From: an uncultured Pelagibacteraceae bacterium
Lineage (GTDB): Bacteria; Pseudomonadota; Alphaproteobacteria; Pelagibacterales; Pelagibacteraceae
DNA: 64,000 bases
Assembly: GCA_902587215.1 (NCBI GenBank)
Contig: CACIKJ010000001.1
Location: 20,026-84,025, forward strand
Reading direction: 5' to 3'
Shown: in pieces, positions 41,801-54,312 of the stretch
Numbering within the stretch: the stretch's first letter is position 1
How the letters are laid out: each line of letters begins with the position of its first letter
The notes under the pieces: generated by a model
The model's database searches: none
What the model was told of the DNA's origin: nothing
What the model saw: the letters and a program-made list of their open reading frames with translations, nothing else
Position numbers and translations under genes: made by a program

Positions 41801-43010
41801 AATAGCTGTTTATAAAGTTCCCTATGGATCAAAACTTTTCTATCAAAATGGAGATAAAATAAATCAAAATACAAAAATTTGTGAATGGGATCCATACACT
41901 ACACCTGTAATAGCTGAAAAAAGCGGTATAGCAAACTTTGTAGATTTAATAGACGGAGTGTCTATAGCTGAAACAACAGATGATGCAACCGGCATATCTA
42001 CAAAAACTGTGATTGATTGGAAAACACAATCTAAAAATACAGATTTAAAACCACGAATTACTCTAAGAGATGAAAAAGGAAATGTTATAAAAAAAGCTGA
42101 TGATAATGAAGCCAGGTATTATCTAGTACCTGACTCAATTTTATCAGTTTCGGATGGTCAAAAAATACATGCTGGAGATGTAATAGCAAGATTACCTAAA
42201 GAAACTTCTAAAACAAAAGATATTACAGGAGGATTGCCTAGAGTGGCTGAGTTATTTGAAGCACGAAAAGCAAAAGACAGTGCAATTATAGCAGAAAACG
42301 ATGGAAAAGTAATTTTTGGGAAAGAAGTAAGAGGAAAACAGAGGATTACTATAGAGGGGGAAAATGGTGATAGTTCTACATATTTAATTCCTAAAGGCAA
42401 ACACATAAACTTTAACCAAGGTGAAAAAATTAAAAAAGGTGAATATTTATTAGACGGCCAACCATTGCCACACGATATTTTAAGAATTTTAGGCATCAAA
42501 GAACTGACTGAGTATTTTGTAAACCAAGTCCAAGAAGTTTATAGACTACAAGGTGTAATTATAAATGATAAGCACATAGAGGTTATCTTAAGACAAATGC
42601 TTAAGAAAATTGAGATTAAAATTCCTGGGGACTCAAATTTTTTACCAGGAGAAATAATTGAAAAAACAAATTTTGATGAATTAAATTCTAAATTAAAAGC
42701 TGAAAATAAAGCCCCAGCCGTAGGAGAAAGAATTTTAATGGGAATAACCAAAGCATCTTTACAAACAGAGTCGTTTATTTCAGCTGCTTCATTCCAAGAA
42801 ACTACAAGAGTATTAACTGATGCTGCAATTAAAGGAAAAACGGATAAACTTAAAGGATTAAAAGAAAATGTTATTGTAGGTAGACTAGTGCCTGCAGGAA
42901 CTGGCTCAGTAAAAGTTACTTGGAACTCAAAAGCTGTTCAAGATGATAAGAATTTCTTAGCTGAAAAAGATAAACAGGAAACATTAGAAAATCAGCCTAC
43001 AAGCCAGTAA
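38844..43010 (+). CDS. rpoC: RNA polymerase subunit beta'
   Basis: [12 protein letters not shown] catalytic motif, [22 protein letters not shown] zinc site. Confidence 0.99.
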   Translation: MSRELSDLFKDKSISETQNFSNIKITLASPEKIKSWTYGEIKKPETINYRTFRPEKDGLFCARIFGPIKDYECLCGKYKRMKFRGIICEKCGVEVTKSNVRRERMGHINLATPVAHIWFLKSLPSRISLVIDMKLKEVEKVLYFETFIVIEPGLTGLKKNQLLSEEELIKYQDQYGEESFSAGIGAEAILEILKSIDLKNEREKLSKSIKETKSKVTEERNVKRLKLIDSFLETGNKPEWMILTTIPVIPPELRPLVPLDGGRFATSDLNDLYRRVINRNNRLKRLIDLKAPDIIIRNEKRMLQESVDALFDNGRRGRVITGTGKRPLKSLAEMLKGKQGRFRQNLLGKRVDYSGRSVIVVGPDLKLHECGLPKKMALELFKPFLYARLNKLGLASTIKQAKKLVEKERDEVWDALEIIVREHPVLLNRAPTLHRLGVQAFEPKLIEGDAIQLHPLTCAAFNADFDGDQMAVHVPLSLEAQLEARVLMMSTNNILSPSNGKPIIVPSQDMILGIYYLSQPPYQTEKVEGYFVNTDEILQALENGSIKIHSRIISRFATIDEKGNKKFQKYTSTAGRFLLAEIIPKNINNKFSLVDRLLPKRTVSEVIDHIFRFSGQKSTVIFCDKLKDLGFKYAFKAGISFGKDDLVIPENKEQLIEETKKLISEYENQYSEGLITRGEKYNKVVDAWSKCTDKVASEMMKRISATEVTKDGLKINSVFMMADSGARGSAAQMKQLAGMRGLIAKPSGEIIESPITSNFKEGLTALEYFNSTHGARKGLADTALKTANSGYLTRRLCDVAQDLTVSQKKCDNPGFIQLSEIIEGGNVIVSLSERALGRVSAKDIKNPITGDVIIKKEQMINEEACEKIDAAGVKNIDVYSVITCSLPEGVCSTCYGRDLSRGILVNVGEAIGMISAQSIGEPGTQLTMRTFHVGGTASIKQESQIVTKSKGTLKIINTNLIEDSKKNLIVMGRNTQLSIEDDKGMQIAVYKVPYGSKLFYQNGDKINQNTKICEWDPYTTPVIAEKSGIANFVDLIDGVSIAETTDDATGISTKTVIDWKTQSKNTDLKPRITLRDEKGNVIKKADDNEARYYLVPDSILSVSDGQKIHAGDVIARLPKETSKTKDITGGLPRVAELFEARKAKDSAIIAENDGKVIFGKEVRGKQRITIEGENGDSSTYLIPKGKHINFNQGEKIKKGEYLLDGQPLPHDILRILGIKELTEYFVNQVQEVYRLQGVIINDKHIEVILRQMLKKIEIKIPGDSNFLPGEIIEKTNFDELNSKLKAENKAPAVGERILMGITKASLQTESFISAASFQETTRVLTDAAIKGKTDKLKGLKENVIVGRLVPAGTGSVKVTWNSKAVQDDKNFLAEKDKQETLENQPTSQ

Positions 43011-43038
43011 AATCAATACTTTTTTACACCCTTTTAGT

Positions 43039-43066
43039 TTGACAAATCCAATTTTTTAAGTATTTT
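43039..43066 (+). promoter_or_regulatory. Candidate sigma70 promoter for str operon
   Basis: TTGACA (43039-43044), 16-nt spacer, TATTTT (43061-43066). Confidence 0.35.
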
Positions 43067-43081
43067 GGCGATGTTTTTTGG

Positions 43082-43142
43082 TTGGAATGTAGTACTAAGT
43101 ACTAAACGCTGCCAAACTAGCCGCTGAAAAGTTTCATTCCAA
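43082..43142 (+). promoter_or_regulatory. Structured 5' leader candidate upstream of rpsL
   Basis: Closing stem TTGGAATG (43082-43089)/CATTCCAA (43135-43142), internal hairpin TAGTA-CTAAG-TACTA (43090-43104). Confidence 0.5.
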
Positions 43143-43157
43143 AAAAACAATAATATT

Positions 43158-43529
43158 ATGCCAACTGTAAACCAGTTATTGAGAAAAAAAAGAGTTAGAC
43201 CTAAAACAAGGAATAAAGTTCCCGCTTTAGAAAAGTCACCTCAAAAAAGAGGTGTCTGTTTGAAAGTTTATACAACAACACCAAAAAAACCTAATTCTGC
43301 ATTAAGAAAAGTTGCCAGAGTTAGATTATCAAATGGTCATGAAGTAATTTCTTATATTCCAGGTGAAGGTCACAATCTACAAGAACATTCAGTAGTTTTG
43401 ATCAGAGGAGGAAGAGTTAAAGATCTTCCTGGTGTTAGATATCATATATTAAGAGGTAACCTAGATACTCAAGGCGTAACTGCAAGAAAACAACAAAGAT
43501 CAAAATACGGAGCTAAAAAGGGTAAATAA
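43158..43529 (+). CDS. rpsL: 30S ribosomal protein S12
   Basis: [25 protein letters not shown]...DLPGVRYHI. Confidence 0.99.
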   Translation: MPTVNQLLRKKRVRPKTRNKVPALEKSPQKRGVCLKVYTTTPKKPNSALRKVARVRLSNGHEVISYIPGEGHNLQEHSVVLIRGGRVKDLPGVRYHILRGNLDTQGVTARKQQRSKYGAKKGK

Positions 43530-43534
43530 AAGAT

Positions 43535-44005
43535 ATGTCTAGAAAAAAAAGAGCTCCGAAAAAAATCCCAGTGGTAGATCCTAAATTTAAATCCTCAATT
43601 ATACCAAAATTAGTCAATTCAATAATGTATGATGGAAAAAAAACTACAGCAGAAAAAATAGTTTACGATGCATTGAACAAAATTAAATCTAAATCTAAAG
43701 ATGAGCCAATTAATGTTTTTAATGAAGCTATTAATAATATTAGACCTACTGTTGAAGTTAGATCACGAAGAGTTGGTGGTGCAACATATCAAGTACCAGT
43801 CGAAGTTAGACCGAAAAGATCACAAGCATTAGCCTTAAGATGGTTGATAGATGCTTCTAGAAAAAGAAAAGACAAGACTATGTCAGATAAATTATTTAAT
43901 GAAATTTTTGATGCTTATAATAATAAAGGTTCATCAATTAAAAAAAAGGAAGATACTCATAAAATGGCGGAGTCTAATAAAGCATTCGCACATTATAGGT
44001 GGTAA
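43535..44005 (+). CDS. rpsG: 30S ribosomal protein S7
   Basis: [32 protein letters not shown]. Confidence 0.99.
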   Translation: MSRKKRAPKKIPVVDPKFKSSIIPKLVNSIMYDGKKTTAEKIVYDALNKIKSKSKDEPINVFNEAINNIRPTVEVRSRRVGGATYQVPVEVRPKRSQALALRWLIDASRKRKDKTMSDKLFNEIFDAYNNKGSSIKKKEDTHKMAESNKAFAHYRW

Positions 44006-44011
44006 TTTTTT

Positions 44012-46090
44012 ATGTCTAGAACTCACGATATAGATAAATATAGAAATATTGGCATCATGGCACACATAGATGCTGGTAAAACTACTACAACTGAAAGAGT
44101 ATTATACTATACAGGAAAAAGTCACAAAATTGGTGAGGTACATGATGGTGCTGCAACAATGGATTGGATGGAACAAGAGCAGGAAAGAGGAATAACAATA
44201 ACATCAGCAGCTACAACTTGTTTTTGGAGAGATCATAGAATTAATATTATAGACACACCCGGACACGTTGATTTTACAATTGAAGTGGAAAGATCTTTAA
44301 AAGTTTTAGATGGTGCAGTAGCAGTTTTTGATGGTGTTGCTGGAGTTGAACCACAATCAGAAACAGTATGGAGACAAGCGGATAAATATAAAGTCCCTAG
44401 AATATGTTTTGTAAATAAATTAGATAGAACAGGTGCTGATTTCTTCAGATGTGTAGAAATGATTAAAGACAGATTGGGTGCCAAGCCTTTAGTTCTTCAA
44501 GTTCCTGTAGGAATGGAGTCATCTTTGAAAGGTGTTGTAGATTTAGTCAAAATGAAAGCTGTGATTTGGAAAGATGAGTCACTTGGCGCAGAATTTGAAT
44601 ACCAAGATATTCCTCAAGATTTAAAAGAAATATCGGATAAATATAGACAAGAACTTGTGGAAAGTGCTGTTGAGCAAGATGAAAAACTGATGGAAAGCTA
44701 TTTAAATGGTGATGAAATTAAGGAAGAAGATTTAATTAAATGTATTAGAAAAGGTTGTTTAAACTTTAGTTTTGTACCTGTAATCACAGGTTCTGCTTTT
44801 AAAAATAAGGGAGTTCAACCTCTTTTAGATGCTGTAGTTGATTTTTTACCAAGCCCAAAGGATTTAGGTTCTATTAAGGGAACAAAACCAAATACAGAAG
44901 ATGAAATAGAAATGAAATTTGAAGATAGTGCTCCCTTTTCAGCTTTGGCTTTTAAAGTTGCAAATGATCCATTTGTTGGAAGTTTAACTTTTATAAGAAT
45001 TTATTCTGGAACTGTTAAATCTGGAACTGGAATTTATAATACATCTAAAGATAAAGAGGAACGGGTTGGTAGAATGCTTTTAATGCATGCTAACTCAAGA
45101 GAAGATATTAAAGAGGCCAACGCAGGCGATATTGTAGCCTTAGCTGGACTAAAGCATACTATTACTGGTCATACGTTAGCGAATAAAGAAAACCCAGTTT
45201 TATTAGAACCAATGGAATTTCCAGATCCGGTTATTGAGATTGCAGTTGAACCTAAAAGTAAAGCAGATCAAGAAAAAATGGGAGAAGCTCTTGGTAGATT
45301 AGCTAAAGAAGACCCATCTTTTAGAGTTACTTCAGACGAAGAATCGGGACAAACAATTATAAAAGGAATGGGGGAATTACACTTAGATATAATTGTCGAC
45401 AGAATGAAAAGAGAATTTAAAGTAGAGGCAAATGTAGGTGCCCCACAAGTGGCTTATAGAGAGACTATATTAGGCTCAGCAGAAGCTGATTATACACACA
45501 AGAAACAAAGTGGAGGTGCGGGTCAATTTGCTAGAGTAAAATTACAATTAGAACCTTTGGAACCAGGCAAAGGAAGAGAAGTAGAGAATAAGATTAAAGG
45601 AGGCGCAATTCCAAAAGAGTTTATTCCTGGTGTTGAAAAAGGTATAGAAAGTGTTTCAGATAATGGAATTTTAGCTGGTTTTCCAATAATTGATTATAAA
45701 GTGACTATAGTTGATGGATTACATCATGATGTCGACTCAAGTGTTCTTGCATTTGAATTAGCTTCAAGACAATGTTTTAAAGATGCATGTCAAAAAGCTA
45801 CTTTAAAACTTTTAGAACCTGTTATGAGAGTTGAAGTTGTTACACCTGAGGATTATATGGGAGATGTAATTGGTGACTTAAATAGTAGAAGAGGTCAAAT
45901 AAGCACTCAAGAACAAAGAGGGAATGCTACAGTCATTACCGCAATGGTGCCATTAGCTAACATGTTTGGTTATATTAATGCATTAAGATCAATGTCTCAA
46001 GGTAGAGCTCAATATTCAATGTTCTTTAATCATTATGATAAAGTTCCACAAAATGTTCAAGACGAAGTAACAAAGAAAACAGGTACATAA
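44012..46090 (+). CDS. fusA: Elongation factor G
   Basis: [40 protein letters not shown]. Confidence 0.99.
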   Translation: MSRTHDIDKYRNIGIMAHIDAGKTTTTERVLYYTGKSHKIGEVHDGAATMDWMEQEQERGITITSAATTCFWRDHRINIIDTPGHVDFTIEVERSLKVLDGAVAVFDGVAGVEPQSETVWRQADKYKVPRICFVNKLDRTGADFFRCVEMIKDRLGAKPLVLQVPVGMESSLKGVVDLVKMKAVIWKDESLGAEFEYQDIPQDLKEISDKYRQELVESAVEQDEKLMESYLNGDEIKEEDLIKCIRKGCLNFSFVPVITGSAFKNKGVQPLLDAVVDFLPSPKDLGSIKGTKPNTEDEIEMKFEDSAPFSALAFKVANDPFVGSLTFIRIYSGTVKSGTGIYNTSKDKEERVGRMLLMHANSREDIKEANAGDIVALAGLKHTITGHTLANKENPVLLEPMEFPDPVIEIAVEPKSKADQEKMGEALGRLAKEDPSFRVTSDEESGQTIIKGMGELHLDIIVDRMKREFKVEANVGAPQVAYRETILGSAEADYTHKKQSGGAGQFARVKLQLEPLEPGKGREVENKIKGGAIPKEFIPGVEKGIESVSDNGILAGFPIIDYKVTIVDGLHHDVDSSVLAFELASRQCFKDACQKATLKLLEPVMRVEVVTPEDYMGDVIGDLNSRRGQISTQEQRGNATVITAMVPLANMFGYINALRSMSQGRAQYSMFFNHYDKVPQNVQDEVTKKTGT

Positions 46091-46091
46091 A

Positions 46092-46400
46092 ATGGATAAT
46101 CAAAATATTAGAATTAAATTAAGGGCTTATGATAATAAAATTCTAGATCAATCGACTGAGGAAATTGTTAACACCGTTAAAAGAACTGGAGCGAATATTA
46201 AAGGTCCAATACCACTACCTACTAAAATTGAAAGATATACAGTTTTGAGGTCACCACATATTGATAAAAAAAGTAGAGAGCAATTTGAGACTAGAACTCA
46301 TAAAAGATTAATCGATATAATTGAACCTACCCCTCAAACTGTTGAGGCATTAATGAAATTAGACTTAGCGTCAGGTGTTGATGTGGAGATAAAAATATGA
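46092..46400 (+). CDS. rpsJ: 30S ribosomal protein S10
   Basis: [44 protein letters not shown]. Confidence 0.98.
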   Translation: MDNQNIRIKLRAYDNKILDQSTEEIVNTVKRTGANIKGPIPLPTKIERYTVLRSPHIDKKSREQFETRTHKRLIDIIEPTPQTVEALMKLDLASGVDVEIKI

Positions 46401-47107
46401 GCAATTTACACTTAATTGGTAAAAAACTTGGAATGACGAGAGAATTTTATAGCTCTGGGTTGTCTGTACCTGTCACAGTTTTAAAAATGGAAAAAGCAAG
46501 AGTAATTGCATTAATTGATAAAGAAAAAAGAGGATATTCAGCCATACAAATTGGATTTGGAAATATTAAAAGCTCAAAACTTACAAAGCAAATGAAAGGT
46601 TTTTTTGCAAAAAAAAATACCGAGCCGAGAAAAAAATTAAAAGAGATAAGAATTGATAATTTAGCAGAATTTAAAGAGGGAAATGAATTTGGAATTGAAA
46701 TTTTTGAAAATGTTAAATTTGTTGATGTAAAGTCTAAAACAATTGGTAAAGGTTTTGCGGGAGCAATGAAAAGACATAACTTTGCTGGTTTGAGAGCTAC
46801 ACATGGAGTTTCAATATCTCATAGATCACATGGATCTACAGGTCAAAGGCAGGACCCTGGTAAAGTATTTAAAAATAAAAAGATGGCCGGTCATATGGGA
46901 GATAAATATAGAACGGTTCAAAATCTTGAATTAATAAAAGCAGATCCTGATCATCAACTTTTATATATTAAAGGGTCAATACCTGGATCAAAAAATACTG
47001 AAGTTACGGTCACTAAATCAATTAAAAATATAAATAAATCAACAATTACAGAAAAGTTAGAAGCTGCAAAAAAAGCAAAGAATATTTTAGATAAAAAGAA
47101 AAAATAA
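46397..47107 (+). CDS. rplC: 50S ribosomal protein L3
   Basis: [62 protein letters not shown]. Confidence 0.98.
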   Translation: MSNLHLIGKKLGMTREFYSSGLSVPVTVLKMEKARVIALIDKEKRGYSAIQIGFGNIKSSKLTKQMKGFFAKKNTEPRKKLKEIRIDNLAEFKEGNEFGIEIFENVKFVDVKSKTIGKGFAGAMKRHNFAGLRATHGVSISHRSHGSTGQRQDPGKVFKNKKMAGHMGDKYRTVQNLELIKADPDHQLLYIKGSIPGSKNTEVTVTKSIKNINKSTITEKLEAAKKAKNILDKKKK

Positions 47108-47109
47108 AT

Positions 47110-47733
47110 ATGAAACTAGAAAAATTATCATTAGATGGAAATAAAAATAGTTTAGAGATAACAGATAAAATCTTTACTAATAAAGTGAATAAAAAATTAA
47201 TAAGTGAGATTTTATATAAAAATATTGCAAATTTTAAAGGAAGAAAAGCTAAAACAAAGCAAAAGAATGAAATTGTTGGATCAACATCTAAAATTTATGC
47301 TCAAAAAGGTACTGGTAATGCAAGACATGCTAGTAGAAAAGCACCGTTATTTGTGGGTGGTGGTGTAGCACACGGACCTAAGGGAGAAAACGCATACAAA
47401 GTCAGAAAATTAAATAAAAAAGAGAAAAAATTAGGTTTATCTTCGATTATTTCAGAAAAAAATAATCTTAAGGACTTACTGATATTTAGTGATTTTAGTA
47501 AAACAATTAAAAAAACTAAAGAAATGTTTTCTTTACTAAAAAAATTTGATGCTACTAATTCAGTATTTATCTTAGATAAAAAATCAAATGAAAATATTAG
47601 TAGATCTTTAAAAAATATTCCAAACGTTAAAGTTTGCGATGTTACAAATTTAGCGCTCTATGATTTAATTAAATATAAAAAAATAGTTTTTACTGAAACG
47701 TCAATTAAAGATTTGGAGAAAAAGTTTTTATGA
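47110..47733 (+). CDS. rplD: 50S ribosomal protein L4
   Basis: KIYAQKGTGNARHASRKAPLFVGGGVAHGP; S10 order. Confidence 0.96.
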   Translation: MKLEKLSLDGNKNSLEITDKIFTNKVNKKLISEILYKNIANFKGRKAKTKQKNEIVGSTSKIYAQKGTGNARHASRKAPLFVGGGVAHGPKGENAYKVRKLNKKEKKLGLSSIISEKNNLKDLLIFSDFSKTIKKTKEMFSLLKKFDATNSVFILDKKSNENISRSLKNIPNVKVCDVTNLALYDLIKYKKIVFTETSIKDLEKKFL

Positions 47734-48023
47734 TTAAATCAAACATGTACGACTATATATTGAGTCCAATTGTTACTGAAAAATCTACTAACCATTCAGA
47801 ACAAAATAAAATTGTATTTAAAGTTAATAAGTATTTAAATAAAACGCTTATAAAAAAAAATATAGAAAAAATTTTTAAAGTTGAGGTCACAAAAATAAAT
47901 ATTGTTAATAAAAAAAACAGAATTAAATCAACTAGAGGAAAAAAAGTGAAAATACCAGGTTATAAAAAAGCGATTGTAACTCTTAAAAAGGGTCAAAATA
48001 TTGATTTAACAACAGGAATTTAA
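47730..48023 (+). CDS. rplW: 50S ribosomal protein L23
   Basis: SPIVTEKST...NKIVFKVNKYLNKT...KKAIVTLKKGQNID. Confidence 0.95.
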   Translation: MIKSNMYDYILSPIVTEKSTNHSEQNKIVFKVNKYLNKTLIKKNIEKIFKVEVTKINIVNKKNRIKSTRGKKVKIPGYKKAIVTLKKGQNIDLTTGI

Positions 48024-48027
48024 AAAT

Positions 48028-48855
48028 ATGGCTTTAAAACAATATAAACCTTATACAAAATCTACAAGATCAACAATATTGATTGATAGGTCCGGTCTTT
48101 GGAAAGGCAAACCGTATAAACCACTTACCGCTGCAAATAAATCAGTAAAAGGTAGAAATAATCAGGGTAGAATTACCTCTAGAAACCATGGAGGAGGTCA
48201 TAAGCAAAAATATAGAATTGTTGATTTTTATAGAAAGAAATTTGATGTTAAAGGATCAATTGAAAGATTGGAATACGATCCTAATAGGTCATGCCATATA
48301 ATGTTAGTAAAATTTGAAGATGGAGAAAAATCTTATTATCTAGCTCCTCAAAAGATTAAAGTTGGAGATGTTGTGCAAAATGGTCCAAATTCTGAAATAA
48401 AAGTAGGAAACGCTTTACCCTTGAAAGACATACCAGTTGGTATTGATATTCATAATGTAGAACTACATCCAGGTGGTGGAGGTAAAATCGCAAGAGCTGC
48501 TGGAGCCAATGTAACAATAACAGGATTTGACGGAAATTACTCTATAATAAAGATGACATCAGGGGAAATAAGAAAGATAGACTCAAGATGCCTGGCTACA
48601 ATTGGAGTTTTATCAAATCCGGATCAAAAAAACATAAGTATTGGTAAAGCTGGCAGATCTAGATGGCTTGGAAGAAGACCACATACAAGAGGGGTTGCGA
48701 TGAACCCAGTTGACCATCCACATGGTGGAGGTGAAGGAAAAACTGCTGGAGGTCGTCACCCAGTATCACGATCAGGAGTTTCTGCAAAAGGTTTAAAAAC
48801 AAGAGATAATAAAAGAACAGATAAATTTATTATAAGGAGAAAAAGTAAAAGATAA
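48028..48855 (+). CDS. rplB: 50S ribosomal protein L2
   Basis: [41 protein letters not shown]. Confidence 0.99.
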   Translation: MALKQYKPYTKSTRSTILIDRSGLWKGKPYKPLTAANKSVKGRNNQGRITSRNHGGGHKQKYRIVDFYRKKFDVKGSIERLEYDPNRSCHIMLVKFEDGEKSYYLAPQKIKVGDVVQNGPNSEIKVGNALPLKDIPVGIDIHNVELHPGGGGKIARAAGANVTITGFDGNYSIIKMTSGEIRKIDSRCLATIGVLSNPDQKNISIGKAGRSRWLGRRPHTRGVAMNPVDHPHGGGEGKTAGGRHPVSRSGVSAKGLKTRDNKRTDKFIIRRKSKR

Positions 48856-48857
48856 TT

Positions 48858-49160
48858 ATGGCTAGATCAATTTGGAAAGGACCATTTGTTGAGGAAAGCT
48901 TAATAAAAAAGGTTGAAAAGGAAAAAAATAATCCTAATAGAAAGCCAATTAAAACCTGGTCAAGAAAATCAACAATTTTACCTGACTTTGTTGGAATAAG
49001 TTTTTTGATTTATAATGGAAAAAAATTCATTCCTATAACAATTTCGGAGGATATGGTTGGACACAAATTTGGAGAATTTGCACCCACAAGACAATTTTTT
49101 GGTCATACACCAGCGGATAAAAAAGCTAAAGAATCAACAGATACAACGGCAAAAAAATAA
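48858..49160 (+). CDS. rpsS: 30S ribosomal protein S19
   Basis: [30 protein letters not shown]. Confidence 0.97.
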   Translation: MARSIWKGPFVEESLIKKVEKEKNNPNRKPIKTWSRKSTILPDFVGISFLIYNGKKFIPITISEDMVGHKFGEFAPTRQFFGHTPADKKAKESTDTTAKK

Positions 49161-49164
49161 TTAT

Positions 49165-49560
49165 ATGAAAAAAAACAAAAAAAATATTGACACTAAAATT
49201 GTTAGAGCAATAAACAAAAATATTAGATCTAGTACAAGAAAACTTTCACCAATTTTAAAATCAATTGTTGGAAAAAGAGCTGAAGAAGCAATTAGAGATT
49301 TATCTTTTTCTGAAAAAAGAATTTCTCAAGATATTAAGAAAACAATATCCTCTGCTGTTGCTAATGCAGAAAATAATTTTCAATATGATATTGATAGACT
49401 TATTGTTAAAGAAGCATATTGCGGTAAACAAATAGTTATGAAAAGGTTTAGGGCAAGAGCTAAAGGAAGAGCCGCACCAATAAAAAAACCATATTCGAAT
49501 GTAACAATAGTTTTAAAAGAAAAAACACAGGAGTTAAAACAAGATGGGCCAAAAAGTTAA
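49165..49560 (+). CDS. rplV: 50S ribosomal protein L22
   Basis: L22 core ([19 protein letters not shown]...[25 protein letters not shown]); ATG at 49165, after rpsS stop. Confidence 0.95.
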   Translation: MKKNKKNIDTKIVRAINKNIRSSTRKLSPILKSIVGKRAEEAIRDLSFSEKRISQDIKKTISSAVANAENNFQYDIDRLIVKEAYCGKQIVMKRFRARAKGRAAPIKKPYSNVTIVLKEKTQELKQDGPKS

Positions 49561-50203
49561 TCCAATAGGTTTGAGGTTAGGAATAAATAAAGGCTGGGAC
49601 TCAGTCTGGTATGCAAACAAGAAGAATTTTGGAAATTATTTAATTGAAGACTTTAAAATTCGTGAACATATAAAAAAAACAGTTGTTAATTCAGGTGTAT
49701 CGAAAGTAATGATTGAGAGAACAACTAAAAAATGCTTTGTAACTATTTACACATCTAGGCCAGGTTTTGTTATAGGCAAAAAGGGAAGTGATATTGAGAA
49801 AATAAAAAAGAAATTATCTGACATAACTTCAAATGAGGTAGTTTTAAATATTAAAGAAGTGAAAAAACCAGAAACTAATAGCTACTTAGTTGCAGAAAAT
49901 ATTGCACAACAACTAGTCAAAAGAGTCTCTTATAGAAAAGCTATGAAGAGAGCTATGCAATCAGCTATAAGATTAGGTGCAAAAGGTATTAAAGTTGCAT
50001 TAAGCGGCAGATTAGGTGGAAATGAAATTGCAAGAACTGAGTGGTTAAGAGATGGAGCTATTCCTTCACATACTTTAAGAGCTGACATCGATTATGCAGA
50101 GTCAGAAGCTTTAACAACTTACGGTATTATTGGTGTTAAGGTATGGATATATAAAGGTGAAATATTTACAAGGGAGTTTAGTCAAGAGACGAATAAAAAT
50201 TAA
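49544..50203 (+). CDS. rpsC: 30S ribosomal protein S3
   Basis: [41 protein letters not shown]. Confidence 0.98.
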   Translation: MGQKVNPIGLRLGINKGWDSVWYANKKNFGNYLIEDFKIREHIKKTVVNSGVSKVMIERTTKKCFVTIYTSRPGFVIGKKGSDIEKIKKKLSDITSNEVVLNIKEVKKPETNSYLVAENIAQQLVKRVSYRKAMKRAMQSAIRLGAKGIKVALSGRLGGNEIARTEWLRDGAIPSHTLRADIDYAESEALTTYGIIGVKVWIYKGEIFTREFSQETNKN

Positions 50204-50205
50204 TT

Positions 50206-50613
50206 ATGTTACAACCAACTAGATCAAAATTCAGAAAAGCTCATAAAGGAAGAATTCATGGAGTAGCCTCGAGATGTAATTTGATGAATTATGGAGCTTA
50301 TGGATTAAAAGCAATACAGCCTGACAGAGTAATTTCAAAGCAAATAGAAGCTGCAAGAGTAGCATTAACTAGGCATATGAAAAGACAAGGTAGAGTTTGG
50401 ACAAGAGTTTTTCCAAACATTCCAGTTTCTAAAAAACCAACTGAAGTAAGAATGGGTAAAGGTAAAGGATCACCTGAATTTTGGGCGTGTAGAGTTAAAC
50501 CAGGAAGAATTTTATTTGAAGTTGATGGTGTATCAGAACAGATTGCAAAAGAAGCTTTATATAAAGCTTCAGCTAAATTACCAATTAAATGCAAATTCAT
50601 TAAGAGGATATAA
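50206..50613 (+). CDS. rplP: 50S ribosomal protein L16
   Basis: [44 protein letters not shown]. Confidence 0.98.
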   Translation: MLQPTRSKFRKAHKGRIHGVASRCNLMNYGAYGLKAIQPDRVISKQIEAARVALTRHMKRQGRVWTRVFPNIPVSKKPTEVRMGKGKGSPEFWACRVKPGRILFEVDGVSEQIAKEALYKASAKLPIKCKFIKRI

Positions 50614-50801
50614 TGAAAAAAAGTGATATTAAAAAGTTAACAAAAACAGAAATTTTAAAAAATTTAGAAAATTTTAAAAAAGACTTATTTAATTTAAGAT
50701 TCCAAAAAAATAATGGACAATTAAAGAATCCCGCAAAATTTAAAGAAACTAGAAAGAATATAGCACGATTAAAGACGATTATGAAAGGGAAACATGCCTA
50801 A
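50613..50801 (+). CDS. rpmC: 50S ribosomal protein L29
   Basis: 62 aa; [33 protein letters not shown]. Confidence 0.95.
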   Translation: MKKSDIKKLTKTEILKNLENFKKDLFNLRFQKNNGQLKNPAKFKETRKNIARLKTIMKGKHA

Positions 50802-51030
50802 GAAAATTTTAGATGGAGTAGTTGTTAGTGATAAAGGAAATAAATCAATTACTGTTGTAGTTGAGAGAAAATTTAAACATCCAACTTTACAAAAAGTTGT
50901 TATGACAAAGAAAAAATATCATGTACACGACGAGAAAAATTCATTTAAAGAGGGAGATAAAGTGTCAATTATTGAAACAAGACCAATATCAAAAACAAAA
51001 CGATTTACAGTGTTAGAGGAAAAGTCATGA
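50794..51030 (+). CDS. rpsQ: 30S ribosomal protein S17
   Basis: [52 protein letters not shown]. Confidence 0.97.
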   Translation: MPKKILDGVVVSDKGNKSITVVVERKFKHPTLQKVVMTKKKYHVHDEKNSFKEGDKVSIIETRPISKTKRFTVLEEKS

Positions 51031-51395
51031 TACAAGTTCAAACAGAATTAACAGTAGCTGATAATACAGGAGCCAAGAAAGTTGAATGTATAAAAGTTTT
51101 AGGTGGCTCGAAAAGAAGATACGCAAGTATTGGTGATATTATTAAAGTATCTGTAAAAGAGGCTATACCAAAGGGTAAAGTGAAAAAGGGATCAGTGCAT
51201 AATGCGGTTGTTGTAAGAGTTAAAAAGGGCATTTATAGAAATGATGGATCAAAAGTGAAATTTGATAATAATGCTGCTGTTCTTACTGATGATAAAGGTG
51301 AACCAATTGGGACAAGAATATTTGGGCCTGTAACAAGAGAACTTAGGTTAAGAGGACAAATGAAAATCATATCTTTAGCACCGGAGGTTTTATAA
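51027..51395 (+). CDS. rplN: 50S ribosomal protein L14
   Basis: [40 protein letters not shown]. Confidence 0.98.
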   Translation: MIQVQTELTVADNTGAKKVECIKVLGGSKRRYASIGDIIKVSVKEAIPKGKVKKGSVHNAVVVRVKKGIYRNDGSKVKFDNNAAVLTDDKGEPIGTRIFGPVTRELRLRGQMKIISLAPEVL

Positions 51396-51647
51396 ATGAT
51401 TAAAAAAGGAGCAAAGGTAAAGGTCTTAGTCGGTAAAGATAAAAAAAAAGAAGGTGAAGTAATTGAAATTGATAGATCTAATAATAGAGCAAAAATAAAA
51501 GGATTAAATCTTGTTAAAAAACATATGAAAACTACAAAAGAAAAAAAAGGTGGAATAATAACCAAAGAGAATTTCATCAATATTTCTAATCTTATGATTA
51601 TTGAAAAAACAAAGACATCTAAAAAGGAAAAGAAAGCTAAAGCATGA
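51396..51647 (+). CDS. rplX: 50S ribosomal protein L24
   Basis: [34 protein letters not shown]. Confidence 0.95.
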   Translation: MIKKGAKVKVLVGKDKKKEGEVIEIDRSNNRAKIKGLNLVKKHMKTTKEKKGGIITKENFINISNLMIIEKTKTSKKEKKAKA

Positions 51648-52198
51648 CACCTAGATTAAAAGACATGTATCAAAAAACTATTGTGCCAAGTTTGAAATCT
51701 AAATTTGGATATAAAAATGTTAACATGAGTCCAAAAATAGAAAAAATAGTAATAAATATGGGATTAGGTTTAGATGGAAATGACTCAAAAATAATAAAAG
51801 CATGTGAAAATGATCTATCTATGCTTACAGGACAAAAACCTGTTGTAACAAAATTTAAAAAATCGATTTCAAATTTTAAAACAAGAAAAGGAACAAGCGC
51901 TGGTTTGAAAGTGTCTTTAAGAAAAGACAGAATGTATGAATTTTTAGATAGATTAGTAAATATTGCTCTTCCAAGAATAAAGGATTTCAGAGGTCTATCG
52001 CCAAAAGGTTTTGACAAAAGTGGAAATTATACATTTGGAATTAAAGAACATATTATATTTCCAGAAGTAAATTTTGATAAAGTTGAAAAAATACGAGGAT
52101 TAGATATTACTGTTGTAATTAAATCACAAAATAAAGATCATAGTTATGAATTATTAAAACAATTTAATTTTCCATTCATAGAAAAGGAGACTAACTAA
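51644..52198 (+). CDS. rplE: 50S ribosomal protein L5
   Basis: [56 protein letters not shown]. Confidence 0.98.
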   Translation: MTPRLKDMYQKTIVPSLKSKFGYKNVNMSPKIEKIVINMGLGLDGNDSKIIKACENDLSMLTGQKPVVTKFKKSISNFKTRKGTSAGLKVSLRKDRMYEFLDRLVNIALPRIKDFRGLSPKGFDKSGNYTFGIKEHIIFPEVNFDKVEKIRGLDITVVIKSQNKDHSYELLKQFNFPFIEKETN

Positions 52199-52503
52199 TG
52201 GCCAAAATGAGCTCAGTTAACAAGAATAATAGAAGAATGAAGCTTTCAAAAAAATTTTACAATAAAAGAATGAAGTTAAAAAAAATAGTAATGGATAAAA
52301 AAATTCCATTAGAGGAAAGATTTAAAGCACAACAAAAATTATCTAAATTGCCAAGAAATTCAGCAAAAACAAGAGTTGTAAACAGATGTCAAATAACAGG
52401 GAGACCCCATGGAGTTTATAGAAAGCTTAAAATTTCAAGGATCGCTCTAAGAAAATTAACCTTGGAAGGAAAAATTCCAGGTATGGTAAAATCAAGTTGG
52501 TAA
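52198..52503 (+). CDS. rpsN: 30S ribosomal protein S14
   Basis: [37 protein letters not shown]. Confidence 0.97.
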   Translation: MAKMSSVNKNNRRMKLSKKFYNKRMKLKKIVMDKKIPLEERFKAQQKLSKLPRNSAKTRVVNRCQITGRPHGVYRKLKISRIALRKLTLEGKIPGMVKSSW

Positions 52504-52513
52504 AGGAGTAAAA

Positions 52514-52909
52514 ATGAGTTTAAGTGATCCAATAGGTGATATGATAGCTAGAATTAAAAATGCTAGCTTAAGAAATTATAAAAAAGTTGAGATACCTTCA
52601 TCAAAATTTAAAACTAAGATTGCAGATGTTCTTAAAAATGAAGGTTATATAATTGATTATAAAGTTAATAATGTTGATGGCAAGGACTCATTATTAATTG
52701 ATTTAAAATATAATTCAGGAAATCCTGTCATTAACACTATTCAACGTATATCAAAACCCGGAAGAAGAATATTTTCAAGTGCAGAAAGTTTGCCTAAAGT
52801 AAGTAACGGCTTAGGTATTGCTATAATTTCAACTCCAAAAGGAGTAATGACCGATCAGGATGCTAGAAAAAACCAGGTTGGTGGTGAAATAATTTGTAAG
52901 GTGTTTTAA
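52514..52909 (+). CDS. rpsH: 30S ribosomal protein S8
   Basis: DPIGDMIARIKNAS, GLGIAIISTPKGVMTDQDARKNQVGGEIIC. Confidence 0.98.
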   Translation: MSLSDPIGDMIARIKNASLRNYKKVEIPSSKFKTKIADVLKNEGYIIDYKVNNVDGKDSLLIDLKYNSGNPVINTIQRISKPGRRIFSSAESLPKVSNGLGIAIISTPKGVMTDQDARKNQVGGEIICKVF

Positions 52910-53448
52910 TGTCTAAAATAGGAAAAATTAATATTGCAATTCCTGAAAAAGTCAAAGTTTCTTTAGATGGGTCGAGTTTAAAAATGGAAGGACCAATGGG
53001 AAAAGATCATTTAAACATGGATATAAATATATTTGAATTAAACATAAACGAGGGTAAAGAAGTTTCTATTAAACCAAAGGTCATAAATCAGCATACAAAA
53101 AGAATTTGGGGATTAAATAGAAGTTTAATAAATAATGCAATAATTGGTATCAATCAAGGATATTCAAAAACACTTGAGTTGACAGGAGTTGGTTTTAGAG
53201 CTGCAGTAAAAGGAAATTTATTAAATCTTCAAATAGGTTTTAGTCATGATGTTAATTATCAAATACCTGAAGGTATTAAAATAACAGTTGAAAAACAAAC
53301 AATAGTCAAGATTATTGGCTCAAACAAGCAACTTGTTGGATCTGTTGCTGCTAAAATTAAATCATTTAAAAAAACAGAACCTTATAAAGGTAAAGGTATT
53401 AAGGAACAAGGTGAATATATTTTAAGAAAAGAAGGTAAGAAAAAATAA
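52909..53448 (+). CDS. rplF: 50S ribosomal protein L6
   Basis: [36 protein letters not shown]-like motif ([23 protein letters not shown]). Confidence 0.97.
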   Translation: MSKIGKINIAIPEKVKVSLDGSSLKMEGPMGKDHLNMDINIFELNINEGKEVSIKPKVINQHTKRIWGLNRSLINNAIIGINQGYSKTLELTGVGFRAAVKGNLLNLQIGFSHDVNYQIPEGIKITVEKQTIVKIIGSNKQLVGSVAAKIKSFKKTEPYKGKGIKEQGEYILRKEGKKK

Positions 53449-53801
53449 TGAAACTAAATACATCAGATAGAAAAAAATTTAGAATTAGAAATAGGCTTAA
53501 AAAAAATAATCCAAATAATAGGATGAGATTGACTGTTTCAAGATCATCTAAAAATATTTCGGCACAAATAATAGATGATAAAAATAATAAAACATTAATA
53601 TCTGCAACATCAAATTTAAAGAGTTTAAAAGACTCTAAGAAAAAAAAATCTGAATTATCAGAAATCGTAGCAACTAAATTAGCAGAAAAGGCAAAAGAAC
53701 AGAAAATTACTAAGGTTTATTTTGATAGAAGTATATATAAATATCACGGTAGAGTAAGAATTTTTGCTGAAACACTCAGAAAAAATGGATTGGAATTTTA
53801 A
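53448..53801 (+). CDS. rplR: 50S ribosomal protein L18
   Basis: [45 protein letters not shown]. Confidence 0.96.
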   Translation: MKLNTSDRKKFRIRNRLKKNNPNNRMRLTVSRSSKNISAQIIDDKNNKTLISATSNLKSLKDSKKKKSELSEIVATKLAEKAKEQKITKVYFDRSIYKYHGRVRIFAETLRKNGLEF

Positions 53802-53803
53802 AT

Positions 53804-54310
53804 ATGGAAAAAATTAATAACAATGAATTTTTAGAAAAATTAGTTCATATAAACAGAATAACAAAAGTAGTAAAAGGTGGAAGGAGATTTGGTTTTTCCG
53901 CTCTAGTAGTAGTCGGTAATCAAAATGGACAGATTGGGGTAGCCCATGCTAAAGCAAAACAAGTTCCAGATGCAATTAAAAAGGCAAATGAACTTGCAAG
54001 ACGAAAATTAGTAAAAATACCTTTAAGAGATGGAAGAACTATTCATCACGATGTTTATAGCAAAGATGGAGCTGGAAAAGTGTTATTAAGATCTGCACCT
54101 AAAGGTACAGGTATAATTGCCGGTGGACCAATAAGAGCTATCTGCGAAGTTTTAGGTATAAAAGACATAGTGGCAAAATCGTTAGGAACTGGTAACCCTC
54201 ACAACGTAATTAGGGCTTGTGTTAAGGCCTTGAAATTACAACATTCACCAAAAACAATTTCTTACTCTAGAAATAAAAAAATATCAGAAATTGTAGAAAA
54301 AAGAGGTTAA
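53804..54310 (+). CDS. rpsE: 30S ribosomal protein S5
   Basis: [48 protein letters not shown]. Confidence 0.98.
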   Translation: MEKINNNEFLEKLVHINRITKVVKGGRRFGFSALVVVGNQNGQIGVAHAKAKQVPDAIKKANELARRKLVKIPLRDGRTIHHDVYSKDGAGKVLLRSAPKGTGIIAGGPIRAICEVLGIKDIVAKSLGTGNPHNVIRACVKALKLQHSPKTISYSRNKKISEIVEKRG

Positions 54311-54312
54311 CA

